Shown piece after piece: positions 24,381 through 33,033 of a stretch of 40,616 nucleotides of DNA. Within the stretch, counting starts at the first letter, position 1. Each line of letters starts with the position of its first letter. Source of the DNA: UBA9732 sp003456855 (lineage in GTDB: Bacteria; Spirochaetota; Spirochaetia; Sphaerochaetales; Sphaerochaetaceae); contig CAMOUY010000007.1 in NCBI GenBank assembly GCA_946626785.1, positions 1 through 40,616 of the forward strand, read 5' to 3'. Under the pieces are notes generated by a model. That model was not told the DNA's origin. It did no database searches and saw only the letters and a program-made list of their open reading frames with translations. The translations under genes were made by a program, and so were the position numbers.

Positions 24381-24958
24381 AGAACCTCCAAGATGGCCAT
24401 TATTGACTCGACTATTCCAGCTGCGATCACATCCACCGCAAGCGACGGGCTACCCTGTCCGTCCATGTACGGCACATGCATGAAGCCACACATGAGATCA
24501 GGATAGTGGTTTATCACTCCATACATAAGATGATTGCAGACAAAAGTGCCCGCTGAATTGGATATTGATGCTGGAATACCGGCATCACTCATTCTCTGGA
24601 CCATTGTTTTGATCGGAAGCCTTGAGAAGTAGGCATCTGGGCCATCCGTGGCGATCGGGCTGTCCACAGGCTGGTTGCCCTCGTTGTCGGGAATGCGGGC
24701 ATCATCGATGTTTATCGCGACCCTCTCCGGTGTTATGGCGGTCCTGCCTCCTGCCTGGCCTATGCACAGCACGGCATCCGGTTTCTCTCTTTCGATTGCA
24801 GAGACAACGGCATCGACCGACTTGCAGAACACAACCGGCACAAAGAGTTTGAGGATATCAGCATCATCGACTCTCCCAGGCACCAGTTTGACGGCTTCCT
24901 GGGCAGAGTTGAGGGAATCTCCACCAAAGGGGACGAAGGCAGTAAGCAGTATCCTCAT
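24377..24958 (-). CDS. pcp: Pyroglutamyl-peptidase I (C15 family)
   Basis: 193-aa cytosolic cysteine peptidase that removes N-terminal pyroglutamate from peptides. Catalytic residues are Glu79 (GRTAITPERVAIN), Cys141 (SNSAGTFVCNHLMY) and His161 (CGFMHVPY). The N-terminus (MRILLTAFVPFGGDSLNSA) is diagnostic. Its ATG overlaps the TAA of a 19-codon ORF (TAATG), so initiation may depend on translation of that ORF. Confidence 0.95.
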   Translation of the reverse strand: MRILLTAFVPFGGDSLNSAQEAVKLVPGRVDDADILKLFVPVVFCKSVDAVVSAIEREKPDAVLCIGQAGGRTAITPERVAINIDDARIPDNEGNQPVDSPIATDGPDAYFSRLPIKTMVQRMSDAGIPASISNSAGTFVCNHLMYGVINHYPDLMCGFMHVPYMDGQGSPSLAVDVIAAGIVESIMAILEVL

Positions 24959-25017
24959 TACAGTCCCAAGCTCTCCATCAAATCTGCAGCGATCTCGGCA
25001 AGCTTCTCTCTATCCAT
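24958..25017 (-). CDS. Possible 19-aa translational-coupling ORF
   Basis: ATG at 25017 preceded by GGAG six bases upstream, product MDREKLAEIAADLMESLGL, then TAA overlapping the pcp ATG. It fills exactly the gap between the epimerase stop and pcp. The helical amphipathic peptide has no family I know. It may serve only to carry ribosomes into pcp, or may be a real microprotein. Confidence 0.35.
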   Translation of the reverse strand: MDREKLAEIAADLMESLGL

Positions 25018-25018
25018 C

Positions 25019-26035
25019 CTAGTCTCCATTGATCCTGGACACGGCCTCTGTGAACCTCTCGTACTCTTGGCAGAGTCTGTCCTCAAGCCTGTCCTTGGAA
25101 TCATCGAATGGGAAGTTGTTTCTTTTCCACCATTCAATCATCATTTCTACACCCTTATCGAGGTCGTAATCAATCCTGAATTCAGGACAGGCCCTGCGGA
25201 ACTTGTCAACGGCGAAGACGTGGAAGTACTTCTTCTCCACGCTGAGATGGCCGAACAGAGCCGGGTCAACCTTGTACAGGACATCAGACGGTATGTAGCA
25301 GAGCTTAGGCTCCTTCCCCACAGCCCTGCCGATTGCCCTGTAGAGGTCCTCCCAGAGGCATGGTATGTAGCTGCAGACCTGGAAGAAGTCATTGTACGTT
25401 CGCTCGTTCAGGCAGGACATCAGATAGCCCTTGGCCAGATCAGGGGTGAAGGTGAAGGCCCAAGGCATAACACCCTCTCCCATGGTGATCACCGGTCTGC
25501 CCTCCTGGATTCTGCGCACAAGGTTTCTGTTCTGTCTGAGCATGCCAAGGTTGGCACCACCAGGTCCGAAGGTAAGGGATGGCCTGATGATTGTGATTGC
25601 ACAGCCGACCTTCCCCATCTGTGTGTAGAGGTATCTCTCCATGTTGGCCTTCTTGAAGCCGTACGGGAAGGAAGGGTCCTCTGTGAGCTCCTCCTTGTCC
25701 TCGTCTATCGGGAAGCTGACGGGAGGTCTCTTGTACACAGCGCTGGAGGATGTGAAGATAATCTGCTTTGCCTTGTCCGCAAAGATCTCCAGTGTCTGCT
25801 GGGCATCAGGCACGTCATAGCAGATGACATCGATGACGACATCGAATGAAAGGCCCTTGAAATATGATTCAAAACCCGGAGCCTTGCGGTCCGCTATTAT
25901 TGCCTTTGCGCCTCTGCATTCCTCGGGATCCTTGCTGCCGCGATTGACCATCGTCACATTATGGCCAAGTGCAATGCCCTGTTTGACGATCTGTCTGCTG
26001 ATGTTTCCTGTTCCACCTAGAATCAAAATGTCCAT
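25019..26035 (-). CDS. NAD-dependent epimerase/dehydratase (extended SDR)
   Basis: 338 aa. The nucleotide-binding motif ILGGTGNISRQ is at the N-terminus. The active site has SSSAVYKRP and the catalytic YGFKK. The later RPSLTFGPGG and the C-terminal substrate domain are those of sugar-nucleotide or mRNA-binding-like epimerases. The ATG has GGGGAGGGG upstream. Substrate unknown. It follows the DMT exporter by 17 bp and leads into the peptidase genes. Confidence 0.85.
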   Translation of the reverse strand: MDILILGGTGNISRQIVKQGIALGHNVTMVNRGSKDPEECRGAKAIIADRKAPGFESYFKGLSFDVVIDVICYDVPDAQQTLEIFADKAKQIIFTSSSAVYKRPPVSFPIDEDKEELTEDPSFPYGFKKANMERYLYTQMGKVGCAITIIRPSLTFGPGGANLGMLRQNRNLVRRIQEGRPVITMGEGVMPWAFTFTPDLAKGYLMSCLNERTYNDFFQVCSYIPCLWEDLYRAIGRAVGKEPKLCYIPSDVLYKVDPALFGHLSVEKKYFHVFAVDKFRRACPEFRIDYDLDKGVEMMIEWWKRNNFPFDDSKDRLEDRLCQEYERFTEAVSRINGD

Positions 26036-26052
26036 GTTCCCCTCCCCAGAGA

Positions 26053-26979
26053 TCAGTCTTCGGTCAGTATGTCACCCTTCTCGGCCGAGTTGGTTATGAT
26101 TATTCCTATGCTGACCAGAACCAGGGTGAAGAGATATTTGATCTTGAAGAGGTCCTCTCCAAGAAGCAGAGCCGAGCAGACCACACCGGATATCGGGTTC
26201 ACGAACTGGTAAGGTGCGATGCGGCTCATGTGGTTGTACTTTGAGAGAGCTGTCCAGATCATGAAGCTGAAGGCTGAGATCATGGCCAGCCCAAGGATGA
26301 TTCCATAGCCAAGGACACCACCGTTCGTCATCCTTCCACCGAAGGCAAGACCTGTGATGGAGAGCTCGATTCCACCTATAAGCAGGTTGTATGCGGTGGT
26401 GGTGAGAGTATCGCTGTTGGTGACAAGTCTCTTTGCTATGTTGGCGCCAAGGGCGAAGAGAGATGAGCTGATTATCATGAATCCCTCGCCCAGGAAGGTC
26501 ACCTGTCCGAAAGCCTCTCCCATATAGCAGATTATGATTCCTGTGAATCCAAGTGATATTCCAAGAATCTTCAGGAAGGTCATCTTCTCTGTCCTGAACA
26601 TGTAGCAGGCAATCAAGGTCAGGAAAAAGGGCTGTACCGAGTTCACAATGGCGCTGCTTGCACCGGTGCAATAGGTCAGGGCTATGTACTCGAAGACATA
26701 GACCAGATAGCTCTGCACAGTGCCAAGAACCAATAGGTTGCCAAGGTCCCTGCGGCTTACGCTGGGGAAGCGTCTGTTCTTTGCAATCAGCACAATGAAG
26801 AGAATGAGACCTGCAATGATGAACCTGATTCCACCGAAAAGCAAAGGGGAAGCCACCCCGCTGATGGAGAACAGCCGGTAGCCTTTCTTTATCAGGGGAA
26901 AGGCGGAACCCCACGCGGCCTGGCACAGTATGGCCAGAACCACCACAACCCAAGTTACTGACAGGTAGTTCTTCTTCAT
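26053..26979 (-). CDS. DMT superfamily exporter (EamA domains)
   Basis: 308 aa with about ten membrane helices in two EamA halves. The first begins AILCQAAWGSAFPLIKKGY; the second is in the region ELSITGLAFGGRMTNGG onward, ending in NPISGVVCSALLLGEDLFKIKY. Such proteins export amino acids or metabolites. It is the first gene of the peptidase run; an AT-rich 36-bp spacer separates it from the gene upstream. Confidence 0.92.
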   Translation of the reverse strand: MKKNYLSVTWVVVVLAILCQAAWGSAFPLIKKGYRLFSISGVASPLLFGGIRFIIAGLILFIVLIAKNRRFPSVSRRDLGNLLVLGTVQSYLVYVFEYIALTYCTGASSAIVNSVQPFFLTLIACYMFRTEKMTFLKILGISLGFTGIIICYMGEAFGQVTFLGEGFMIISSSLFALGANIAKRLVTNSDTLTTTAYNLLIGGIELSITGLAFGGRMTNGGVLGYGIILGLAMISAFSFMIWTALSKYNHMSRIAPYQFVNPISGVVCSALLLGEDLFKIKYLFTLVLVSIGIIITNSAEKGDILTED

Positions 26980-27015
26980 ATCATGAGGAATTAAACTACA
27001 AAACAGGGGAAAAGA

Positions 27016-28362
27016 CTATATCTGCTCGGCCTTCTCAAGAACTTTCCGATAAGGCATGAGCATGCCCTCGGTCATCTTGCCGCCCATCTTCCTCTTAAGC
27101 TTCTTGTTGTTCATCATTGAACCAACAAGATACATGGCCATGATTCTGCCCTTCTTCTTCTGAGGGAAGTCATAGAAGCCGTTCTTCTTGTAGAACCTGT
27201 GGTCCTCACGCATAAGGCCCTGCATCATGTAGATCAGGTCCCTGAAGATCTTCAGGCCTCCGACTCCGTAGAAGTTCTTTGGCTGCTCATAGGAGTTCTC
27301 GATGCAGTATGCAAGCCTGTCGGCCACCTGCTCAACGTCCTTGAAGGAGTTGGCAATGCCTGCAAGGTGGTTTCCACCCACCTGTGCCCTGGCCTCCATC
27401 AGGACTCTGAGGTTCTCCTCCCTGGAGAGATCCCCGTCCACGATGTAGGCAACCGGCTTGCCCATGGTCACCGTCCTGTGCCCATTGCAGAACTGACGGT
27501 CATCGAACATCTTGAACCTTGAACCCATGGAGTGGTCCTTCACGGTGAAGGCATAGACTATTGCACTGGATCTCTGGATGTTGTTCCTCAGGTACTCATC
27601 GAATCTGTCATTGTAGATGCACTTTCCATCCGCTGCGCAGTTGAAGCATCCAAGGCATCCACCTTTGAAGTGGAATTTGCGAAGGTCAAAGATGTCACAC
27701 TTCATCCCCATCACAGAGCTGAAGGCTTCAATCATGTTGGACAGTCGTGACTCGCCTTCCGGAAGATCCGTGACAATCACTACCCTCTTACCGAATTTGA
27801 TGTCCTTGAAGACGAATGATACATCAGATTTCATTGATTCAATGACTTGTCGGGACGTCTTTGTATATTTTCTTGGCTCATAGTAGCCCTTGCTCATGTT
27901 CCATCTGACATATTCGAAGAAGTCCTCGGCCTCCTTCCGCCCCTTGGGCTCGAGAAGATCGTCCATATCCGCCGAGAGTCCTCTGACATACCTGCAGCCA
28001 AGGTCATCGCAGTTGTCCTGGATGAACTGATGGGCGGTGGTGTCATAGAAGTGCTTGGATGTCGAGAACTGGGTGAAATACTTCCCATTGACCTTCACCT
28101 TGTTCTCCTTCATCAGCTCAATGAACCTGTGGAGTTGGGACGGCACCAGGAAGGTGTACACAGGATAGGAGAAGATGACAAGATCAGCCCTCTCAAGCAT
28201 TTCCGTGGCCTTCGAGAAGTCCTTCTCAAGGGCATGGATCTGCTGACCTGCATGGAGGATCTCGAACGTCTCGTCCTTGAACCTTTTCTGAAGATATAGC
28301 ATTGTCTGCAAAGTGATGCTGTTCTCGCCCTTCGGAGACCCATTGATTACAAGGATTCTCAT
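27016..28362 (-). CDS. Tandem flavodoxin-fold oxidoreductase with compact Fe-S motif (Isf/NADPH-FMN reductase-like)
   Basis: 448 aa from the ATG at 28362. Residues 1-170 are an NADPH-dependent FMN reductase-like flavodoxin fold (RILVINGSPKGENSITLQT, FSYPVYTFLVPSQLHRFIE). A second flavodoxin-like domain starts near residue 190 (KRVVIVTDLPEGESRLSNM) and contains C236xxC239xxC242x5C248, the compact [4Fe-4S] motif of iron-sulfur flavoproteins. The C-terminal ~100 residues are basic and lack a recognised domain. The fusion suggests intramolecular electron transfer between two FMNs and a cluster. A 26-residue upstream extension is possible, but the internal start agrees with the family. The gene follows a structured non-coding element and the second TetR gene. 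Confidence 0.82.
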   Translation of the reverse strand: MRILVINGSPKGENSITLQTMLYLQKRFKDETFEILHAGQQIHALEKDFSKATEMLERADLVIFSYPVYTFLVPSQLHRFIELMKENKVKVNGKYFTQFSTSKHFYDTTAHQFIQDNCDDLGCRYVRGLSADMDDLLEPKGRKEAEDFFEYVRWNMSKGYYEPRKYTKTSRQVIESMKSDVSFVFKDIKFGKRVVIVTDLPEGESRLSNMIEAFSSVMGMKCDIFDLRKFHFKGGCLGCFNCAADGKCIYNDRFDEYLRNNIQRSSAIVYAFTVKDHSMGSRFKMFDDRQFCNGHRTVTMGKPVAYIVDGDLSREENLRVLMEARAQVGGNHLAGIANSFKDVEQVADRLAYCIENSYEQPKNFYGVGGLKIFRDLIYMMQGLMREDHRFYKKNGFYDFPQKKKGRIMAMYLVGSMMNNKKLKRKMGGKMTEGMLMPYRKVLEKAEQI

Positions 28363-28446
28363 CGCCTCATGAACTCCTTTCGTTTTTCCTGCCTCTAGAT
28401 TAATGCACCTGACAATATTAGTAAATCTCGCAAATCGCAAAAAAAT

Positions 28447-28513
28447 GCTGTCCTCCGGTTGTAGACTTCATGATGCGGAGAGAACCGTGCATCACATGCT
28501 CCGGATGGACAGC
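28447..28513 (-). ncRNA. Structured intergenic element: nested hairpin followed by a T7 tract
   Basis: On the minus strand GCTGTCC (28513-28507) pairs with GGACAGC (28453-28447), an inner CCGG pairs with CCGG, and an innermost TGATGC pairs with GCATCA. An A and seven T follow (28445-28439). A further 8-bp hairpin (CTGAGGAT/ATCCTCGG) lies upstream in the same gap. It may be the terminator of the second TetR gene, a riboswitch-like leader for the flavoprotein gene, or a small RNA. I recognise no known class. Confidence 0.45.
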
Positions 28514-28641
28514 GACAGGGATATAATGCCGAGGATATGGGAGATCCTCAGTATGTAACCCAAAGTTAATTAAACTTACTGTGATAGTGAATAATCAAAA
28601 ATAGACTAGTGTATGATTTCTAGACAAATTGCCAACAATGA

Positions 28642-29205
28642 CTAGTTTTCCTTCTTTGAGGTCTTTGTCATTATGTCCTTTGCAACCTCAGGCCAGATTT
28701 GACAATATCTGTGGAACTGGGCCTTTGCATCAGCCTTCATGCCTGAGTTTATCCAGTCGATGATCTGTCCGAACATGCTGCACTTGATGAACCTTATGAT
28801 TATCTCGGAATCCGACTTGGAGAGATGAAGGTCCTGGATGGTCTTTTCCATGTAGGACCTCACCAGAACATCGCAGCTGTTCCAGAGGAAGGACTCGTAG
28901 ATATCCTTGCTCGAGGATCTGAACAGGTTGCTTACAGCCCTCTTGTTTGCCAAGACATTGTCTATCATGGCGCAGACGCAGTCTTCCAGTGACTCTATGT
29001 CGGAATACTTCTCAATTGTCTTCCTTCCGTCCTCGAGGAAGATCTCCTCAACCAAGGCAGGTATGTCACGGAAATGATAGTAGAAGGTGTTGCGGTTCAC
29101 CCCGCAATCCTCAACGATGTCCCTTACGGTGATCTTGTTGACTGGCTTCTCGTTGAGTAGCTTGAGGAAGGAGTCAATGATTGCCTGTCTTGTGAAATTC
29201 GCCAT
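28642..29205 (-). CDS. TetR/AcrR family regulator
   Basis: 187 aa. The helix-turn-helix (ITVRDIVEDCGVNRNTFYYHFRDIPALVEEIF) is of the dihydroxyacetone-kinase-regulator-like TetR type with the NTFYYHF signature; the C-terminal half is a ligand domain. A promoter is visible upstream. It is divergent from the PAP2 gene and upstream of the flavoprotein gene, either of which could be its target. Confidence 0.92.
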   Translation of the reverse strand: MANFTRQAIIDSFLKLLNEKPVNKITVRDIVEDCGVNRNTFYYHFRDIPALVEEIFLEDGRKTIEKYSDIESLEDCVCAMIDNVLANKRAVSNLFRSSSKDIYESFLWNSCDVLVRSYMEKTIQDLHLSKSDSEIIIRFIKCSMFGQIIDWINSGMKADAKAQFHRYCQIWPEVAKDIMTKTSKKEN

Positions 29206-29225
29206 GTTCTAATCCTATTTAGCCA

Positions 29226-29254
29226 AATATATATGACCGGATGGAAAACGGCAA
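29226..29254 (-). promoter_or_regulatory. Promoter of the second TetR gene
   Basis: Minus-strand TTGCCG (29254-29249) and TATATT (29231-29226) are spaced by 17 bp, about 20 bp before the TetR ATG. The rest of this 128-bp divergent gap shows no clear palindrome. Confidence 0.5.
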
Positions 29255-29333
29255 CTAAACTTTAAAAACAAAAATGGTACTGGATTTCCTCCAACAGATT
29301 GATTAGTATGTGTGCGGGTTGTGGGAGACGGAG

Positions 29334-30035
29334 ATGGCTATGGGTAAAATCATCAAGAGAATCAAGGATGTTCCAGTATATGGCTGGGTTCTTGGAATCG
29401 TCTACTTCGTACTTCAGTATGCATTGTATCGTCTTGCCAATCTGCTGAGCAGAGTCTTCGGGACAATAGACTGGGCCTTCGCACCGAAGATCCCGTTCAT
29501 TGATGACAACATCCCAGTGATATCGGTGTTCGTTGTGTTCTATGTCTTCTCCTACGTCTTCTGGATTTGCGGTCCTATAATCGCATCGCTTACGGAGAAG
29601 AGGAACTTCATCAACTACATCATAGGTCTTTCAGCCGCATACCTCATAGGTTTTCTGATCTTCCTTTTCATGCCGACCTACATGGACAGGGCAGCAGAGG
29701 GACTAATGCACTTTGCTGAGCGCCCGGGTGTGTTCAATGCGCTTCTCAAGATGGTCTATGGTGCCGATGGTGGGGAGCTTGCATTCAACCTCTTCCCTTC
29801 CTACCATTGTCTGATAAGCCTTTACTGCTATCTTGGAATCAGAAAGCGAGAAGAGGTCTCGAAGGGTGTCAGGATCTATTCTCTGGTCATGACGATCCTG
29901 ATCTGCATGTCCACCGTCTTCACAAAGCAGCATTACTTCCTGGACATCCTGGGAGGTCTTGGAATCTCACTCATCTGCTATGCAGTGGTTCAGAAGCTTG
30001 ACCCGGGCAGCCGCATCCTCAAGCAGAAAAAATAA
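29334..30035 (+). CDS. PAP2-superfamily membrane phosphatase / phosphotransferase
   Basis: 233 aa with about six membrane helices. PAP2 motifs are FPSYHC (C2, with the His) and KQHYFLDILGG (C3), following a region with RPG that may stand for C1. The arrangement resembles the inositol-phosphorylceramide-synthase-like group, so it may act on lipid phosphates or phosphoalcohol headgroups. The ATG at 29334 has GGAGACGGAG upstream and is preferred to an upstream in-frame alternative. It is one of the few plus-strand genes and converges on metI with only 42 bp between, where I see no clear terminator. Confidence 0.82.
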   Translation: MAMGKIIKRIKDVPVYGWVLGIVYFVLQYALYRLANLLSRVFGTIDWAFAPKIPFIDDNIPVISVFVVFYVFSYVFWICGPIIASLTEKRNFINYIIGLSAAYLIGFLIFLFMPTYMDRAAEGLMHFAERPGVFNALLKMVYGADGGELAFNLFPSYHCLISLYCYLGIRKREEVSKGVRIYSLVMTILICMSTVFTKQHYFLDILGGLGISLICYAVVQKLDPGSRILKQKK

Positions 30036-30077
30036 GGGCCATCAACCGATAGCCCCGTATCAACGAATCAATGTTCC

Positions 30078-30788
30078 TCAACGATTGTGGGTCTTCAGGA
30101 TTATGGTCCTGTTTGTGGTCTTTCTGGCAAGGAAGTTGCCAAGTGCCTGGATTATGCAGACAACAATCAGAAGAACGATAACACAGACGTTGACAATGTC
30201 CTGGTGGTGCTGGCCCTGCCCGTAGTTTATGGCAAAGGAACCGATTCCACCTGCACCGACAGCTCCGGCCATTGTGGTGAGACCGATCAGTGAGATCGCT
30301 GTGATTGTGGTGACCCTGATCAGCTCAGGCACAGCCTCATGGAGATAGACCCTGAAGATTATCCCAAAGACTGATGATCCCATTGAACGGGCAGCCTCGA
30401 TCTTTCCTGGGTCAACGTTTACAAGCACTGTCTCTACCTGTCTTGTGAAGAAAGGGACACATCCGAAGACCAGAGGCACGACTGCGCCCTTGACTCCGAT
30501 TGATGTTCCAACCAGATACCTTGTGAAAGGGATCAGGAAGATCAGCAGGATGACGAACGGAATCGATCTGAACACGTTGATTATTGTGTTGACGATGCTG
30601 AAGAGTATCTTGTTCTGCTTGATTCCACCCTCTCTGGACACTGTAAGGATGATTCCGAACAGCATTCCAAGGACGAATGAGATTACGCCTGGGATCAGGA
30701 ACAGCATTGCCGTCTGACCGCAGCTCATGAAGAACCTCTCCCTGTATGCGTAGAGATTCGGTGCAACCATCTTGAAGAATGAACTCAT
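30078..30788 (-). CDS. metI: Methionine-type ABC transporter permease MetI
   Basis: 236-aa permease with five to six helices. Family features are the N-terminal LFLIPGVISFVLGMLFGIIL and FRSIPFVILLIFLIPFTR and the loop GKIEAARSMGSSVFGIIFRVYLHEAVPE that contacts MetN. It overlaps metN by ATGA and ends the operon. Confidence 0.93.
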   Translation of the reverse strand: MSSFFKMVAPNLYAYRERFFMSCGQTAMLFLIPGVISFVLGMLFGIILTVSREGGIKQNKILFSIVNTIINVFRSIPFVILLIFLIPFTRYLVGTSIGVKGAVVPLVFGCVPFFTRQVETVLVNVDPGKIEAARSMGSSVFGIIFRVYLHEAVPELIRVTTITAISLIGLTTMAGAVGAGGIGSFAINYGQGQHHQDIVNVCVIVLLIVVCIIQALGNFLARKTTNRTIILKTHNR

Positions 30789-31831
30789 GCCAACACCTCC
30801 ACTCTTACATTGCTTTCCTTAAGGTAATCCATAGCCTTGTCTATGTTCTCCTGGTCTCCATCGATCTTCACGACCATTGCACCAAGCCCGTTTCCGCCTA
30901 TGGTCTCAAGGTTTGCAAGCATGATGTTGAAGTCAATGAAGAAGTTTCTGCTCATGTATGAGATGAGCGGCTTGTCCACGTTCTTGTCGAAGATCAGCTT
31001 GTACAGATGCTCACCGTTCGCCTTCGCCTCCTTGACCAGGTCATCGACCTTGGCAAGGGAGGATGTTGAGTTGACGAACTTCTCTGTGATAGGCATGATC
31101 GGAAGCGAGAACACATCGTAGACTGTACCCTCCTCGACAACCTTGCCCTTCTCCATGACGGCGACCCTGTCGCAGACCGTCTTGATGACGGACATCTCAT
31201 GGGTGATGATGACTATCGTCAGGCCAAGCTTCTCGTTCAGGTCGTTCAGAAGTCTGAGAATCGACTCCGTTGCATCCGGGTCAAGTGCAGATGTCGCCTC
31301 GTCGGAAAGAAGCAGCTTGGGGTTGTTTGCCAGGGCTCTTGCAATGGCCACCCTCTGCTTCTGTCCACCGGAGAGCTGTGACGGGAAGACGTCAGCCTTG
31401 TCCGAAAGGCCTACCAGATCCAGAAGCTCGAAAACCCTCTTGGAGATCTCCTCCTTGGACTTTCCGTTGAACTTCAAGGTGTATGCCACATTGTCGAAGA
31501 CTGTGCTTCTGTCAAAGAGGTTGAAGTGCTGGAAGATCATTCCGATCGAACGCCTCATGTTGTTCAGGCTCTTCTCTGACAGGATCTTGCCATCCTGGTA
31601 CAGCTTGCCGTCCTTTGCTGTTATCGTCCCGAACCCTTCCATGGTCATGGAACCGGAATCAGGGGTCTCGAGGAAGTTGATGCATCTGACCAGTGTGGAC
31701 TTTCCTGCACCGGAGTAACCTATCACACCGAATTTCTCGCCATCCTTGATGTTCAACGAGACATCGTCAAGGGCAACCACATCGCCGCTTTTGAGGTGGA
31801 ACGTCTTGTTATAGTTCTCTATTTTAATCAT
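30785..31831 (-). CDS. metN: Methionine-type ABC transporter ATPase MetN with NIL domain
   Basis: 348 aa. Walker A GYSGAGKST, signature LSGGQKQRV, Walker B LLLSDEATSALDP and switch VIITHEMSV are intact. The C-terminal ~80 residues (PLISYMSRNFFIDFNIMLANLETIGGNGLGAMVVKI) are the NIL domain that binds methionine and inhibits transport when it is plentiful. It lies between the M20 amidohydrolase gene and metI. Confidence 0.95.
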   Translation of the reverse strand: MIKIENYNKTFHLKSGDVVALDDVSLNIKDGEKFGVIGYSGAGKSTLVRCINFLETPDSGSMTMEGFGTITAKDGKLYQDGKILSEKSLNNMRRSIGMIFQHFNLFDRSTVFDNVAYTLKFNGKSKEEISKRVFELLDLVGLSDKADVFPSQLSGGQKQRVAIARALANNPKLLLSDEATSALDPDATESILRLLNDLNEKLGLTIVIITHEMSVIKTVCDRVAVMEKGKVVEEGTVYDVFSLPIMPITEKFVNSTSSLAKVDDLVKEAKANGEHLYKLIFDKNVDKPLISYMSRNFFIDFNIMLANLETIGGNGLGAMVVKIDGDQENIDKAMDYLKESNVRVEVLA

Positions 31832-31838
31832 TCAGTTT

Positions 31839-33032
31839 TCAGCTCCGATCGATTGTACCATTTAGGAAGTTTATTGCATAGGCCACGTGGAGGCTGGCAG
31901 CCACGACCATGCAGTCCTCGTCAAGCTCGACCTTCTCGTTGTGAAGCGGGAGCCTCGTCTCAGGCTTTGAGCTTCCGGAACCGACATAGCCATAGACTCC
32001 AGGGACCTTTATGATGTACTCGGCGAAGTCATCTCCGCCAAGGGATATCGGTCTGTTGGTTATGACGTTATCGCTTCCAAGAAGCCTGGCTGCGACCTTC
32101 TGGGCCTCAATGCTTGATTCCTCATCGTTCACCAGCGGGCTCGTGAAGTCCTTCCATTCGAAGGAGACCTCGGCACCGTAGCTCTTGGCAATCGACTTGG
32201 AGATCGTCTCAAGGGCCTCCTTGGCCCTACTTCTGGAATCCGCCGTCATGGCCCTGATGGTCCCCTCCATCTCAGCATGGTCTGAGACGATGTTGTAGGC
32301 TGTGCCTGAATCGAGCTTTCCGATTCCGATGAGCAGAGAGTCCACAGGGCTGAAGAGCCTTGACGGGATGCTCTGAGAGGCAACCACGATCTGGCTTGCC
32401 ACGAACAGGGCGTCGACTCCCTTCTGAGGTGTCGAGATGTGAGAGGTCTTCCCCTTCACTGTAATTCTGAACCAGTCGACGCTTGCATTGTTGGGTCCCG
32501 GTGTAAGAGAAACCTTGCCTGCGTCGATCTCCGGGGCCACATGGATACCGAAGGTACGGTCAGCCCCATCCAGATAGCCACCGTCCACAAAGAGACGTGC
32601 GCCATAGCCGATCTCCTCGGCCTGCTGGAAGTTCAGCCTTACGGTGCCGGAGAACATGTCGGTGTGTGAGGCAAGGAACTTTGCAGCCCCCAGAAGCGAT
32701 GCAGTGTGGGAATCATGTCCGCAGGCGTGCATCACACCCTTGTTCTGGCTCCTGAATTCGCAACCTGTCTGCTCCTCTATCGGAAGGGCGTCGATGTCGC
32801 AGCGAAGTACGATGGTCCTTCCCTCAGGGTTGTCCCCATGGATCTCCGAGTACACCCCGGTCTCACCGACTCTGGTGCATGACAGACCAAAGCTTTCAAG
32901 CTCCTGTTCGATGCGCTTTGCCGTCTCGAATTCGTGTCTTGAAAGCTCTGGATGTGAGTGGAAATGACGCCTGAGAGCAACAAGGTAGTCCCTGTTGCTC
33001 TCGATTTCGTGTCTTATGAACTCTTCTTGCAT
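31839..33032 (-). CDS. M20 family metallopeptidase / N-acyl-amino-acid amidohydrolase
   Basis: 397-aa cytosolic dinuclear metal hydrolase. Conserved metal ligands appear in ACGHDSHTAS, QQAEEIGYGA and FGIHVAPEID, and in GGDDFAEYI near the end. It belongs to the aminoacylase/hippurate hydrolase branch. Encoded between metQ and metN (1 and 7 bp gaps), it probably deacylates an imported N-acyl amino acid such as N-acetyl- or N-formyl-methionine, or a sulfur-containing conjugate; this is inference from position. The ATG at 33032 directly after the metQ stop is preferred. Confidence 0.92.
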   Translation of the reverse strand: MQEEFIRHEIESNRDYLVALRRHFHSHPELSRHEFETAKRIEQELESFGLSCTRVGETGVYSEIHGDNPEGRTIVLRCDIDALPIEEQTGCEFRSQNKGVMHACGHDSHTASLLGAAKFLASHTDMFSGTVRLNFQQAEEIGYGARLFVDGGYLDGADRTFGIHVAPEIDAGKVSLTPGPNNASVDWFRITVKGKTSHISTPQKGVDALFVASQIVVASQSIPSRLFSPVDSLLIGIGKLDSGTAYNIVSDHAEMEGTIRAMTADSRSRAKEALETISKSIAKSYGAEVSFEWKDFTSPLVNDEESSIEAQKVAARLLGSDNVITNRPISLGGDDFAEYIIKVPGVYGYVGSGSSKPETRLPLHNEKVELDEDCMVVAASLHVAYAINFLNGTIDRS

Positions 33033-33033
33033 G

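Noticed and set aside
28447..28513. Integron attC site or transposon end
   Set aside because: The terminal RYYYAAC/GTTRRRY boxes of attC are missing and no transposase or integrase lies nearby.
30036..30077. Bidirectional terminator between the PAP2 gene and metI
   Set aside because: No stem with a T-tract could be drawn in the 42-bp gap.
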